Assembly (NCBI RefSeq): GCF_902806685.2
Contig: NC_048554.1
Coordinates: 6,572,001-6,636,000, forward strand
From: Maniola hyperantus
Lineage: Eukaryota; Arthropoda; Insecta; Lepidoptera; Nymphalidae
Direction: 5' to 3'
Length of the DNA: 64,000 nt
Part shown: positions 1-9,400 of the stretch, piece by piece
Position numbering within the stretch: position 1 is the stretch's first letter
How the letters are laid out: each line of letters opens with the position of its first letter
Notes under the pieces: generated by a model
Database searches by the model: none
What the model was told of the DNA's origin: nothing
The model's input: the letters and a program-made list of their open reading frames with translations, nothing else
Made by a program: the position numbers and the translations under genes

Positions 1-491
1 CTCTTGCCAAAGCTTGTATGTTTCTTTTCATAGCTGAATAGCTACGCATTCGTGCAATCGAAGCTAAGTTTCTTTTCTCGGGGGATGCTTCTTCATCTTG
101 CTCCTGCTTATCGGTTTCGTCGAAAGGCGCTGTAAATGTAGGAAGTTGCCCATTTTTGGCCAAGGTTGAGATGCTTCTTTTGTAACCTGGGGATGCGCTT
201 CTGAGATACCCATCTCTGGCTAAAGCTGCAACATTTCTTCTTGGGAACGTTGGCCAAGGGTTAGACGATGCTTCCGGCGGTAATCCAGCAACCTTAATAC
301 AGTTTAAAAAACAATTTTAAAAAATCCAAACTATTCTATTGTATAAATAAATCATATGGAATTTCATATTATTTTAAAATACAACTAACCTGATCAATGT
401 AAATGGAGTACGCCAAGACCAGCGTGGTGATACTGATCAGGAAGCAACTATTGTGCCTTCCGAGATTTCCTATCCGTGCAGTGCTCCTCAT
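1..491 (-). CDS. Nplp1: Neuropeptide-like precursor 1 (NPLP1), 5' part; gene continues off the left edge
   Basis: Two coding exons, 390-491 and 1-292, join in phase 0 (GTTAGT donor, TTAAG acceptor). The first exon starts with ATG at 491 and encodes a 34-residue signal-peptide-like segment with a hydrophobic core (FLISITTLVLAYSIYI). The second exon encodes short peptides set off by Arg or Lys-Arg, such as NVAALARDGYLR, SISTLAKNGQLPTF, NLASIARMRSYSAMKR and NIQALAR. The recurrent x-(A/S)-x-LA(R/K) pattern is characteristic of insect NPLP1 peptides, which are released from a secreted precursor by prohormone convertases in neuroendocrine cells. The precursor is incomplete here because the 3' exons lie left of base 1. 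The family call rests on the peptide pattern and is strong; peptide ends are inferred from the dibasic sites. Confidence 0.87.
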
Positions 492-641
492 CTAAAGACA
501 CCATAACATCAACATATTAATGTATAAAAAATCTTTAATAAGTGCTTGCTTACGCTCGAATCTCGATCGGCTATTTTTTTACGTATGTAACTATCAGCTA
601 TAAAATATATCAAAAAACTATATCTTGAATGTATATAGCGC

Positions 642-777
642 TACAGGTCGAGATGGTATAATCGAGGAGCGAACGCCCCGCACACCCGCACATCTCCTGC
701 GCTTACCCGGTGCGGGTGAGCGCTGGTGACGTACGGGTGTGCGGGACGCCCCCCGCCTCATACCCTGATTGCCATCT
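642..777. repeat. GC-rich palindromic MITE with ACAGGTYGAGATGG ends
   Basis: The left end ACAGGTCGAGATGG and right end CCATCTCAACCTGT are inverted copies around a GC-rich core with many CGCACC/GTGCGGG words. Related copies lie at 25366-25433 and 26997-27076. The element sits about 150 bp upstream of the Nplp1 start codon. No coding potential is seen; class is inferred from the inverted ends. Confidence 0.6.
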
Positions 778-2029
778 CAACCTGTCACGGACTATAATTT
801 GTTTCCCATAAGTGTTGAGTCCCGAAAGGAAAAAATTACATTACAATTCTTAAAAACTAATGTAGAGCAAATTATAATTTACAAAAAAAATATCACAATT
901 TTGGATTTGTATGTTGAATTTTAATTTAATACAGAGGATCTCCGTTACCACATCAATATCACTACATAATAATATTATAAAGTCCCCTGCCACGCTGAGT
1001 TCATGTTTGGTCGGGCTAATCTCAGAAACTACGGATTTTCACTAATAGAAAAGTTTCACCAATAGCTTTTCGAAAGTATTACCAGGTAAATAATATTGTG
1101 AATTGAGTCGGAAAAAATCGTAACCCGTGCGAAGCCGGTGCGGGTCACTAGTAGATACGGTCTAAATAACAAAGTTCATTTGCAATGTTAGGCTTATCGA
1201 CAAGTTTCCTGTAATAAAATGTAACTTCGTAGGGCGGCAGACAATAACTTGGCAGATTCAATTACGGAGGCGCACCGTTGTTGCACCTGAGTTTCAGTTA
1301 GTAATAGCTAACTGAGTTCCATTTTCCAGCTCCACGTCGACGTTGATATTTAAGTTTTAATGGAAATTAAATTTAGTTCAAATAGCTTCTACCTGGCATG
1401 GCTTTGTGACGGCTCTATTTTTAAAAAATCTTATTTATTTCATTTTCAGGGTTTTGTATCCGAAGTATGCCAACGGAAACCTATTACCACGCCTCCGCTG
1501 ACTTTCCGTATGTACGTCCGTCTGTCTGTGAACGGACTGTATCTCATAAACATTAGGTTAGAATTGAAATTTTCACAATCTTTTATTTCTATTGCCACTA
1601 TAACAACAAATAATAAAAAACCAAGATGGCGTTTTAACAATTGCCGCCATGCATATTAAAAGACATTAAAAAGTACTTTGTGTTATATCTAAGCACGATG
1701 GCGATGGTACAGAACCTTTCGTGTGCGAGTCCGACTCGCACTTGACCGTTTTGCTAATGATAAGTAATTATTATTCTCTAAGCAGAAATATGGAATCAAA
1801 ACAAGATCTTTGTCTACAAATGGAAATCTGTTTAAGCAGTGTAGCATGACCTAGAATAAATTATAAGGTTTGACTTTCATTGTAAGTAATTTAAGAGACA
1901 AAATATTATTTTGATCGAATACTTAATACCTTCTATCTCTTTCGTAAAGAGTGAACGAAAAGGAGCTTAAGTCCTGAACTCCTAAGTAAATAAGTGATCA
2001 AATCAGAAATGAGAAAATTCGTAGGACCA
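778..2029. other. Gene-free stretch upstream of Nplp1
   Basis: AT-rich sequence without a supportable exon. A diverged member of the GGGTTCCGT/CTCGCACTTG repeat family is visible at roughly 1385-1752: a bent copy of the left block near 1440, a TCTGTCTGTG tract near 1520, and the right block with TCGCACTTGACCG near 1735. The two open frames near 1360-1660, one on each strand, fall inside this repeat. Confidence 0.5.
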
Positions 2030-2382
2030 GCTGGTCGATTGCGGAAAACCGATAGACGTTCACAGCTGGATATAGGCCTCTTTTAGGGACTTTCACACGC
2101 CACGGTCTTGCGCCGCCTGAATCCAGCGTCTCCCTGCGACTCGCCTGATGTCTTCCATCCACCTAGTAGGGAGTCTTCATACGATGCGCTTTTCGGTGCG
2201 AGGTCGCCACTCCAGCAGGACCCATTCGCTTTTTCGAACTATATACCCTGCCCATTACCAGTTAAGCTTCGCCACCCGCTGAGCTATGTCCGTTACTCTG
2301 GTTCTCCTACGGATCTCCTCATTTCTGATTTGATCACGTCAACCTCAAGAATATTTACCATAAATTCAGCCAAACACAACTG
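2030..2382 (-). mobile_element. LINE 3' fragment, minus orientation
   Basis: On the minus strand this reads as the degraded C-terminus of a lepidopteran LINE reverse transcriptase, followed by the usual end block (CCTATATCCAGCTGTGAACG). It matches the fragments at 9150, 47810 and 48985. Frame breaks make it non-coding. It lies head to head with a second fragment that starts about 13 bp away. Confidence 0.7.
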
Positions 2383-2394
2383 ATACAGTTTTTC

Positions 2395-2703
2395 CGAAAT
2401 CGAACAGCAGAGTGACCGACATACGTCTTACGAGTAGCTCAACGGGTTGCAAAATTAAAGTGGCAATGGGCAGGATAGGTACATAGTTCAGAAAAACAAT
2501 AGATTGGGGTCCCAAGGTGCTAGAATAGCGATCTCGCACCGGAAAGCGCAACGTTGGAAGACCCTCCTAGTAGATGGACAGACGACATCAAACGAATCGC
2601 AGGGAGCCACTGAATCCAGCGGTACAAGACTGTGGCGTGAGGAAATTCCTACACGAGACCTATGTCCAGCAGTGAACCTCTATCGTTAGTTATGATGATG
2701 ATG
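2395..2703 (+). mobile_element. LINE 3' fragment, plus orientation, ending in (GAT)n
   Basis: Plus-strand homologue of the neighbouring fragment. It holds broken versions of the conserved stretch that reads KLKWQW and then GRPP.RW.DDI in better copies, then CCTATGTCCAGCAGTGAAC and a short ATGATGATGATGA tail. Frame is lost in several places. Together with the minus copy it forms a large imperfect inverted repeat. Confidence 0.7.
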
Positions 2704-2838
2704 AAAGTACGGAAATTAACTAGGTAGGTACCTACTTAGATGGCGTGACTTGTCTGTATTCGATACGATTTTACGTCAAATATATTTCTGAGCTTTATCT
2801 ATCGTGGAACGGCCTATTATGGGTAATACATAATATTA

Positions 2839-3077
2839 TCCATACTATAATATTATAAATGCGAAAGTGTGTCTGTCTGTCAGTCTGTCTGTCTGTCTGT
2901 CTATCTTCTAGCCTTTCACGGCCCAAACGTTCAACTGACTTTGGCGAAATTCGGTACAGAAATAGCTTGCATCCCGGGTAAGGACATAGGCTACTTTTTA
3001 TCCCGGAAAATCATAGAGTTCCCACGGGATTTTTAAAAACCAAATTTTACGCGGACAAATTCGCGGGCATCAGCTAG
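2839..3077 (+). mobile_element. Non-autonomous Helitron-like element (lepidopteran Lep1-like)
   Basis: Starts with TCCATACTATAATATTATAA directly after an A and ends with GGGCATCAGCTAG directly before a T. This is the A|TC...CTAG|T arrangement of Helitrons. A GC-rich stem (GCGGAC...TTCGCG) lies just before the CTAG end. Inside are a (GTCT)n tract and the conserved block TAGGCTACTTTTTATCCCGG. At 239 bp it has no coding capacity. Assignment to Lep1 is from memory of that family; the termini themselves are seen. Confidence 0.75.
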
Positions 3078-3647
3078 TTTCTAAATAATTATAATTTATT
3101 CTAAGCGGTGACCTAGTGAATCAACAAATGAAAACATTCACTTGCATAAATTTAAAGGAGATGCAATCGTATGCGCTTAGCTTTTAAAACTTACTTTAGA
3201 AGTTATTCCAATTTCACACACTTTATTAAAACTTTTAGATAAGTTAGTCAGATTGCTAAGTTGTTTCAACTTTAAGATCTTGGCGGGAATGGTGCTTGTT
3301 CCAGGGCATTTCAGCTTTTATACCGGCACTTTTCAGACATGCGCGTACTGTAGGCCGTATACTTTAAACGGTAGATTTACGCTTTTATAGCTCTTACGTC
3401 TAAAGAAATACGGTTGATCTTGATTGTTTGCCCTGTGTACGTAGGGGTGGAGTTTTCAAGGTACTGCACAATATGCACTCAAATTGATAGGCACTTAATA
3501 TGGAGGAAATATTTAAATTGAGTGCAGGTGGGTATTGCCATACTTTATAGAATTATGCTAATTTTGCCAAGGTCTACATTGGAAGTCGCGTAGCTTCTTA
3601 CAAAATTGATAGTAAATAATTGCATTCGCAACAAATTGCTCTCGCAG

Positions 3648-3822
3648 GTATAGGTTCCGTAAATTGCTAATGCGCGTGGCCGCTATTTTAGTGACGGCAG
3701 CACTAGACTGAAGTTTCGAGCTGATGGTATATTTTTTAGATATTTTTTTTTCGGCTGACGTCATTTAGATGTTAATGATACATGGTACATCCAGCGCAAT
3801 AGCAATTTGCGGGACTTATACC
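3648..3822. repeat. Palindromic MITE with GTATAAGTCCCGCAAATTGC ends
   Basis: The right end is GCAATTTGCGGGACTTATAC; the left end is its diverged inverse (TATAGGTTCCGTAAATTGC). A sister copy lies at 40341-40490 with both ends well kept. The interior has CGCGTGGCCGC and a CTGACGTCA word. No open frame belongs to it. Confidence 0.65.
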
Positions 3823-3840
3823 TAGTTACCTACAAATTGA

Positions 3841-4178
3841 CGACCTCCCTGGCGCAGTGGTGAGCGCTGTGGTCTTAATAGTGGGAGGTCCCGGGTTCGA
3901 TTCCTGGCAGGGGTTTGGAATTTTATAATTTCTAAATTTCTGGTCTGGTCTGGTGGGAGGCTTCGGCCGTGGCTAGTTACCACCCTACCGGCAAAGCCGT
4001 GCCGCCAAGCGATTTAGCGTTCCGGTACGATGCCGTGTAGAAACCAAAGGGGTATATTTAATAAAAACTGCCATACCCCTTCCAGGTTAGCCCGCTATCA
4101 TCTTACACTGCATATCATCACTTACCACCAGGTGAGATTGCAGTCAAGGGCTAACTTGTATCTGAATAAAAAAAAAAA
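3841..4178 (+). mobile_element. tRNA-derived SINE with poly-A tail
   Basis: The head carries a box-A-like TGGCGCAGTGGTGAGCG and a perfect box B (GGTTCGATTCC), as in RNA polymerase III promoters. A body follows with the block AGCCCGCTATCATCTTACAC and then an A-rich tail of 13 A. The body block recurs in reverse near 47300-47410. It is not a functional tRNA because no CCA-proximal acceptor stem closes. Confidence 0.75.
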
Positions 4179-4365
4179 AATAGACTATTTCTAGCAAATG
4201 CATTTTATTGAAGAATGATTTTTCTCGTAGTTTGTGAAGCCTTCACAATCTCACATAATATTATATTGATGGAAATGGAAATAGAATTTTCATCGTAAAC
4301 AGAGTCATTGCAGAGCAAGATGAAATGGCGTGGAAATACTTACTTACTATGTACTTATATTATGC

Positions 4366-4500
4366 TTTTTTGATATAAAAATAGCGAGCAAACCAGCAGG
4401 CGGGTCACCTGATGTTAAGTGATTACCGCCCATGAACATTTTGAAGCACCAGAAAAGCCGCCAATGCGTTGCCAGCTTTTCAAGAAAAGAATTGGAACAT
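4366..4500 (-). mobile_element. LINE 3' tail fragment (CR1/L2-like), minus orientation
   Basis: Contains the widespread lepidopteran block GGCGGGTCACCTGATGTTAA, preceded by a T-rich run that would be the A-tail on the minus strand. A related fragment lies inside the pogo-like element near 38107. The class is a guess from general resemblance. Confidence 0.4.
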
Positions 4501-5830
4501 TGCCGAAGGTTTTACCTAAGGGTTCCGAAACTTAAAAACCAAGATGGCGAATTTCAAAATGGCCGTCATACTTTAAACAGTACAAAGTGTAGGTACGATG
4601 GTACGAAACCCTTCGTGTGCGAGCCCAACTTGCACTTGACCGGTTTTAGGAGTATTTTTCCAAAGCTCAATTCCAAAGCCAGGAATAGGATATGCTAAGA
4701 AATCTCTAGCGGGCTTAGGTACGTCATATCATCACTGATTTGACGCAGAGGGATCTGTTAGTTTCACATTACTTATAAGTACTAAGTACAGTAGTTATAA
4801 TGATTTACGGTTTTGCAGGGGTTTTAGGTTCTCTAGGGGCCTAAACGGCCAAGCTAGTATTGATTTACCACAGGTTGCTACGAGTAGGTACGTAAATATT
4901 TTCAACGGTCTACTTTTTAAAATCCAGCCCATGTGATAATAAAGCATTGACTACAATAATTACTATCCCATTAACCGTTTGTTATCAATTAATTTTTTTG
5001 TAACACTTTTTCGACGCGCGTTAAAAAATTCTAATCATTTTATGTGGGTACTAACTAGATAACGCCTAACTTCATCCGGGTGGGTTTAAGTTTTTTTTAA
5101 TGGGAATTTTTTGATTTTCCGGGATAAAATTTAGCCTATGCGTATGAAAGCTATCTTTGTACCAAACGTCAAAATCGGTTAAACAAAAAACGGGGCGTGA
5201 AAAACTAGCAGACGGACAGACAAACTTTCGCATAATAATATGTATTAGAATAATACCTATGGATATGGATTTGACTAATTTTGTATGACCCAAAAATAAC
5301 ATTGAAAAGTAAAGATTTAGAAAATGTTAGAAATTTGAAGAATTTGACACAATTTTTTCTTTTCTAAAGACATTTTTGGGTCTTGAAGAATGGATGAAAT
5401 TAATACGACAAAGTTATAATAAAAACTTTATTTCCAAAACCTACTAATATAAAGAATACAAAAATATTTAGTAGTAACCAGAACGCTGGCAAAAACGAAG
5501 ACTGATGATTACTGATATGATAGGTACCACAAACAAAACGCGAATAAAAATATTAAAAATTCTATAATTTTGTAAAAGTTAACGATATATTGCAAATAAA
5601 ACACCTAAGTGACGCTAGAGGTCAACGAACGTAGCGTAAGTAGGCCACTCGGAGTCAATGCCGCGTCGTAATTGGGGCATTGACCCGAGTTTTGCACGCT
5701 ATATATTGCGAGTTTGAAAAATATTAAATCACTATAACGCTAAGTTTTTGCTGGCGTTCTGGTTACAGCCTGTATAATTTCGGACGGAATTCATTAAAAC
5801 AACAAAAAAATTATTTAAACTAACTTTTAC
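4501..5830. other. Repeat-bearing gene-free stretch
   Basis: At 4515-4645 lies a shortened GGGTTCCG...GCACTTGACCGG repeat. At about 5075-5270 a minus-oriented Helitron-like fragment shows the block TTTTCCGGGATAAAATTTAG and ends in TTTCGCATAATAATA. The rest is AT-rich with no exon or RNA gene that can be supported. Confidence 0.5.
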
Positions 5831-5993
5831 TTATAAACTAGTCTCAGTATGTTCTGATTTCAAATCTATCTGCTTTCTAGCAAATCTAAATCGTTGATTC
5901 TTTCCAATCTGACGTCAGACAGATCCGCAACGCTACTGTTTATAGTGACGTTCCAAAGGGATTTGAACCAGTGTATCGATATTTATTGATACT
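5831..5993 (-). pseudogene. Partial tandem copy of the last exon of the vinculin-like gene
   Basis: This block matches 6433-6640 in order: ACTAG.CTCAGTATGTTCTG, then TTTCTAGCAAATCTAAATCG, then CGCAACGCTACTGTTTATAG. It is shorter by 30 bp in one place (an in-frame loss) and by 4 bp near the end. On the minus strand a frame equivalent to that of the real exon stays open (FKSLWNVTINSSVADL..., ...LERINDLDLLESR, stop). It has no visible acceptor of its own. It may be a dead copy or an alternative 3' end; the repeat at 5997-6424 separates it from the intact exon. Confidence 0.6.
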
Positions 5994-5996
5994 TTT

Positions 5997-6424
5997 AGGG
6001 TTCCGTACCTCAAAAGGAAAAACGGAACCCTTATAGGATAGGATCACTTTGTTGTCTGTCTGTCTGTCTGTCAAGAAACCTACAGGGTACTTCCCGTTAA
6101 CCTAGAATCATGAAATTTGGCAGGTAGGTAGATCTTATAGCTGACATTTGGGGAAAAATCTGAAAACCGTGAATTTAGGGTTAGATCACACAAAAAAAAT
6201 TAAATTGCGGTCATGAACTAATAATTAGTATTTTCAACTTTTGAAGTGAGTGACTATATCAAGTGGGGTATCATATGAAAGGTCTTCACCTGTACATTCT
6301 AAAACAGATTTTTATTTATTTTTATGCATCATAGTTTTTAAATTATCGTGCAAAATGTCGAAAAAATACGACTGTAGTACGGAACCCTCATTGCGCGAGC
6401 CTGACTCGCACTTGGCCGGTTTTA
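5997..6424 (+). repeat. GGGTTCCGT...CACTTGGCCGG interspersed repeat, full copy
   Basis: A common family in this window. It opens with a hairpin (GGGTTCCGT, loop, ACGGAACCC), then a (GTCT)n tract, ATCATGAAATTTGGCAGGTA, AAGTGGGGTATCATATGAAA and an end block GACTCGCACTTGGCCGG. Other copies are at 45819-46216 (+), 48449-48805 (-), 54104-54516 (-), 8384-8732 (-) and partly at 7850-8050, 17203-17460 and 18716-18770. It has no coding capacity. Its transposon class could not be settled from its ends. Confidence 0.7.
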
Positions 6425-6437
6425 ATAGATTTTAACC

Positions 6438-9400
6438 TTATAAACTAGTTTCAGTATGTTCTGATTTCAAATCACTCAATCTGCTTTCTAGCAAATCTAA
6501 ATCGTTGATTCTTTCCAATGTGTTGACTTCAGAGGGTTGCGTCATATTTGATGTGGGTTCGTAATCCGCAACGCTACTGTTTATAGTGATGTTCCAGAGG
6601 CGTTTGAACGTAGCATCGTTGTTTATCGATAATTTCAAAACATTGCTTGTTAAATCTAAGTTGTTTTCGGCCGGTTTTTCAATTGAAACAGTGGAATTTA
6701 AGGCATGCCAAGTGGTTGTTGATGCGTTGAAAGTTAAATCATTGATCTGGTTCAAGACATCTGAAAAACAGAAATTATGTAAGCAGTCAGCATAGTTAAA
6801 AAAATACATAGTCTATAAATTATATAAAAGGAAAAGGTGACTGACTGACTAACTGACTGATTGACTGATCGGATTGATGCGTGAGCAATATCCGAGTCTG
6901 GTCCGAGTTTTTTATATCCGTATTTTCACGGACTCGGATCGGATGAGTGCGTAACCGCTCTAAGTGATAGTACAGTACACAAGCTACTTTTTTTTAATTT
7001 GCCGCTCTTTCCCACTATCAGCCTTCATTAGACAGGCTATATTAAGAGACAGTGCCTCAGCTCTACCGGTGTGCGTTGCGCCTAAAGTAGAACCTATTTT
7101 TAAATCTGTTTAAAGCTTACCCGTTATCTGTAAGCTCATTGCATCATCCAATACGCTCTCTTTCTCCATTCCACTGCTTTCTAACTCAGTTTTATCGCTC
7201 TTTGTATTCCCACACGGCAAAGCTCGCTGCTTACACAAAACGACTTTTCGCAAAGAGGATTTCGTTTTCAAAGGCGTACGATACAGAATCGACGGCTCGC
7301 GATTCAATTTTAATTCAGACACATCGCATAATCCATCAAGCTTGATTGAGAAGCTTAAGTCCGTTTTATTTCTAGCTTTCATATGCTTAGTTAATATCGC
7401 CAAAGGGAATTTTCCCGTTGAACAACGCATATTGGTCCGGGCGAAAACGCTTTTCGACAAGTTTTGAGTTTGTTTTCTCGGCGAATTCACATACGTCGCG
7501 TATTTATTGTACGTCTGGGTGACGTATTTGCTTTCGAGCGGTTCTTCGTAAAATTCATCGTCGTTTTCTCGTGGATTGTACAATAAGTTGATTCTTTTGA
7601 CCAATGTGTAGAGAAGCTTTAAACGTTTAACCAGTTGTTGGAAGGTAGGATTTGTGGTGTTCTTGGAATCCTTTACGTCGAATTTGTGTTCTTTTGAGGA
7701 ACTCAGAAGATTGCTCACTATTTTGCACTCTATTTGAACTGAAAATAAATTTTAAAACTATTACACAGTGAAGACAGTGAAATCTCAAACCAGCATGGTA
7801 AAAATTTGCAAGTTAATGACGAACGGCGCCAACCTAATGTAATTTAGTCAACTAATTATTTGATCGGGAACACAAATTTTCAATTTTTTGTGATATAACC
7901 ACAAATTCACGGTTTCAGGATTTTTTCTTTTACTTGTGCTATAGGACATTGCAACCTGCGAAATTTCATGATTCTAGATCAACGGGAAGTGCCCTATAGG
8001 TTTTGACTTCCCCGAATTGACAGACACGGCAGACAGACAACGAAGTGATCAGTGGATAATTTGCTTAGCGTGGGAAGCTAAAGCGGGTCCCTTGTTATCA
8101 GCATCGTTTAACTCACCCTTATTCAAATCTCTGAGCAAAGGGGCCAATTGTTCGTGACAGGTCAGCGCTTCGGGCTCCCACTTCTCGTACACTTCAAAGA
8201 AAGTATACACCACGCATCCGATGTTGATAACTGAGCAAGTTTTACTGTTTTCATAATGATTATTATCTTTCAAAATTTCCAGCAGACTTTGATGCATCAT
8301 TTGCCTCGCTTTCTGGAAAAAAATTATACTTTTTAATTACTTAAGAATTATAATTTTAGGGTTCCGTATCTCCAGAGAAAAAACCGCACAAGTGCGAGTC
8401 AGACTCGCGCACCGAGGGTTCCGTACTCGGGTATTTTTTTCGACATTTTGCTCGATAAATCAAAAACTATGATGCCTAAAAATAAATAAAAATCTGCACA
8501 GGTGAAGCCCTTTCATAATATGATACCCCACTTGATATAGTTATCTTACTTCGAAATGGAAAATACTAATTTTAGTTCATGACCACAATTTAATATTTTT
8601 TAACCACAAATTCACGGTTTTCAGATTTTTCCCCTAATGTCTGCTATAAGACCTACCTACCTGCCAAATTTCATGATTCTAGGTCAAAGGGAAGTAGGGG
8701 GGGTTTCTTGACAGACCGACAGACAGACAGAATAGCCAGGTAAAGTCCTTTCATAATATGATATCCCAGTTGGTCAACTTAGTAATCTTACTTTGAAAAT
8801 TGAAAATACATAGTAATAATTTGTTCGTGAACACATTTTAATTTTTTCTGATGTAACACAACTTCACGGTTTCCGTGAATTCGTGTTACATTTTTCGTGT
8901 CACTTCGTTACCTGTCCGTGTCTCTCAAGACTGGTCAAGGGAATGTGTCTCTCAAGACTGGTCAAGGGAATTAAGACCTAGAATCATGAAATCCGGCAGA
9001 TCCATCTATGTTCATAAAAACGGACTGCATCTAAAGCGGATTCCGATTGACAGGAGTGTGCACAGCGATGATCGTTGGAACATTTGTATATATAAACTTA
9101 TGAAGTGCCCCATCTAGTGGAACATTTATATATAGCTGGATCATCAGCATCGTCATCATCATCAACCGATAGACGTCCACAGCTGGACATAGGTCTCTTG
9201 TAGGGACTTCCATAGCACGGTCTTGTGCCCCCTGAATACGACGGCTCCCTGCGAATCGCCCGATGTCGTCCGTCCACCTAGTGGAGTATCTTCCAACGCT
9301 TAGCTTTCCAGTGTAAGGTCACCAATCCAGCACCTTGGAACCCCACCGTCTATCGGTTTTTCGAACTATGTGCTCTCCCATTGCCACTTCAGCTTCGCCA

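Noticed and set aside
1360..1659. 99-codon open frame
   Set aside because: It lies inside a diverged interspersed repeat. The frame has no conserved motif.
6586..6795. 69-codon plus-strand open frame
   Set aside because: Antisense shadow of the last exon of the vinculin-like gene.
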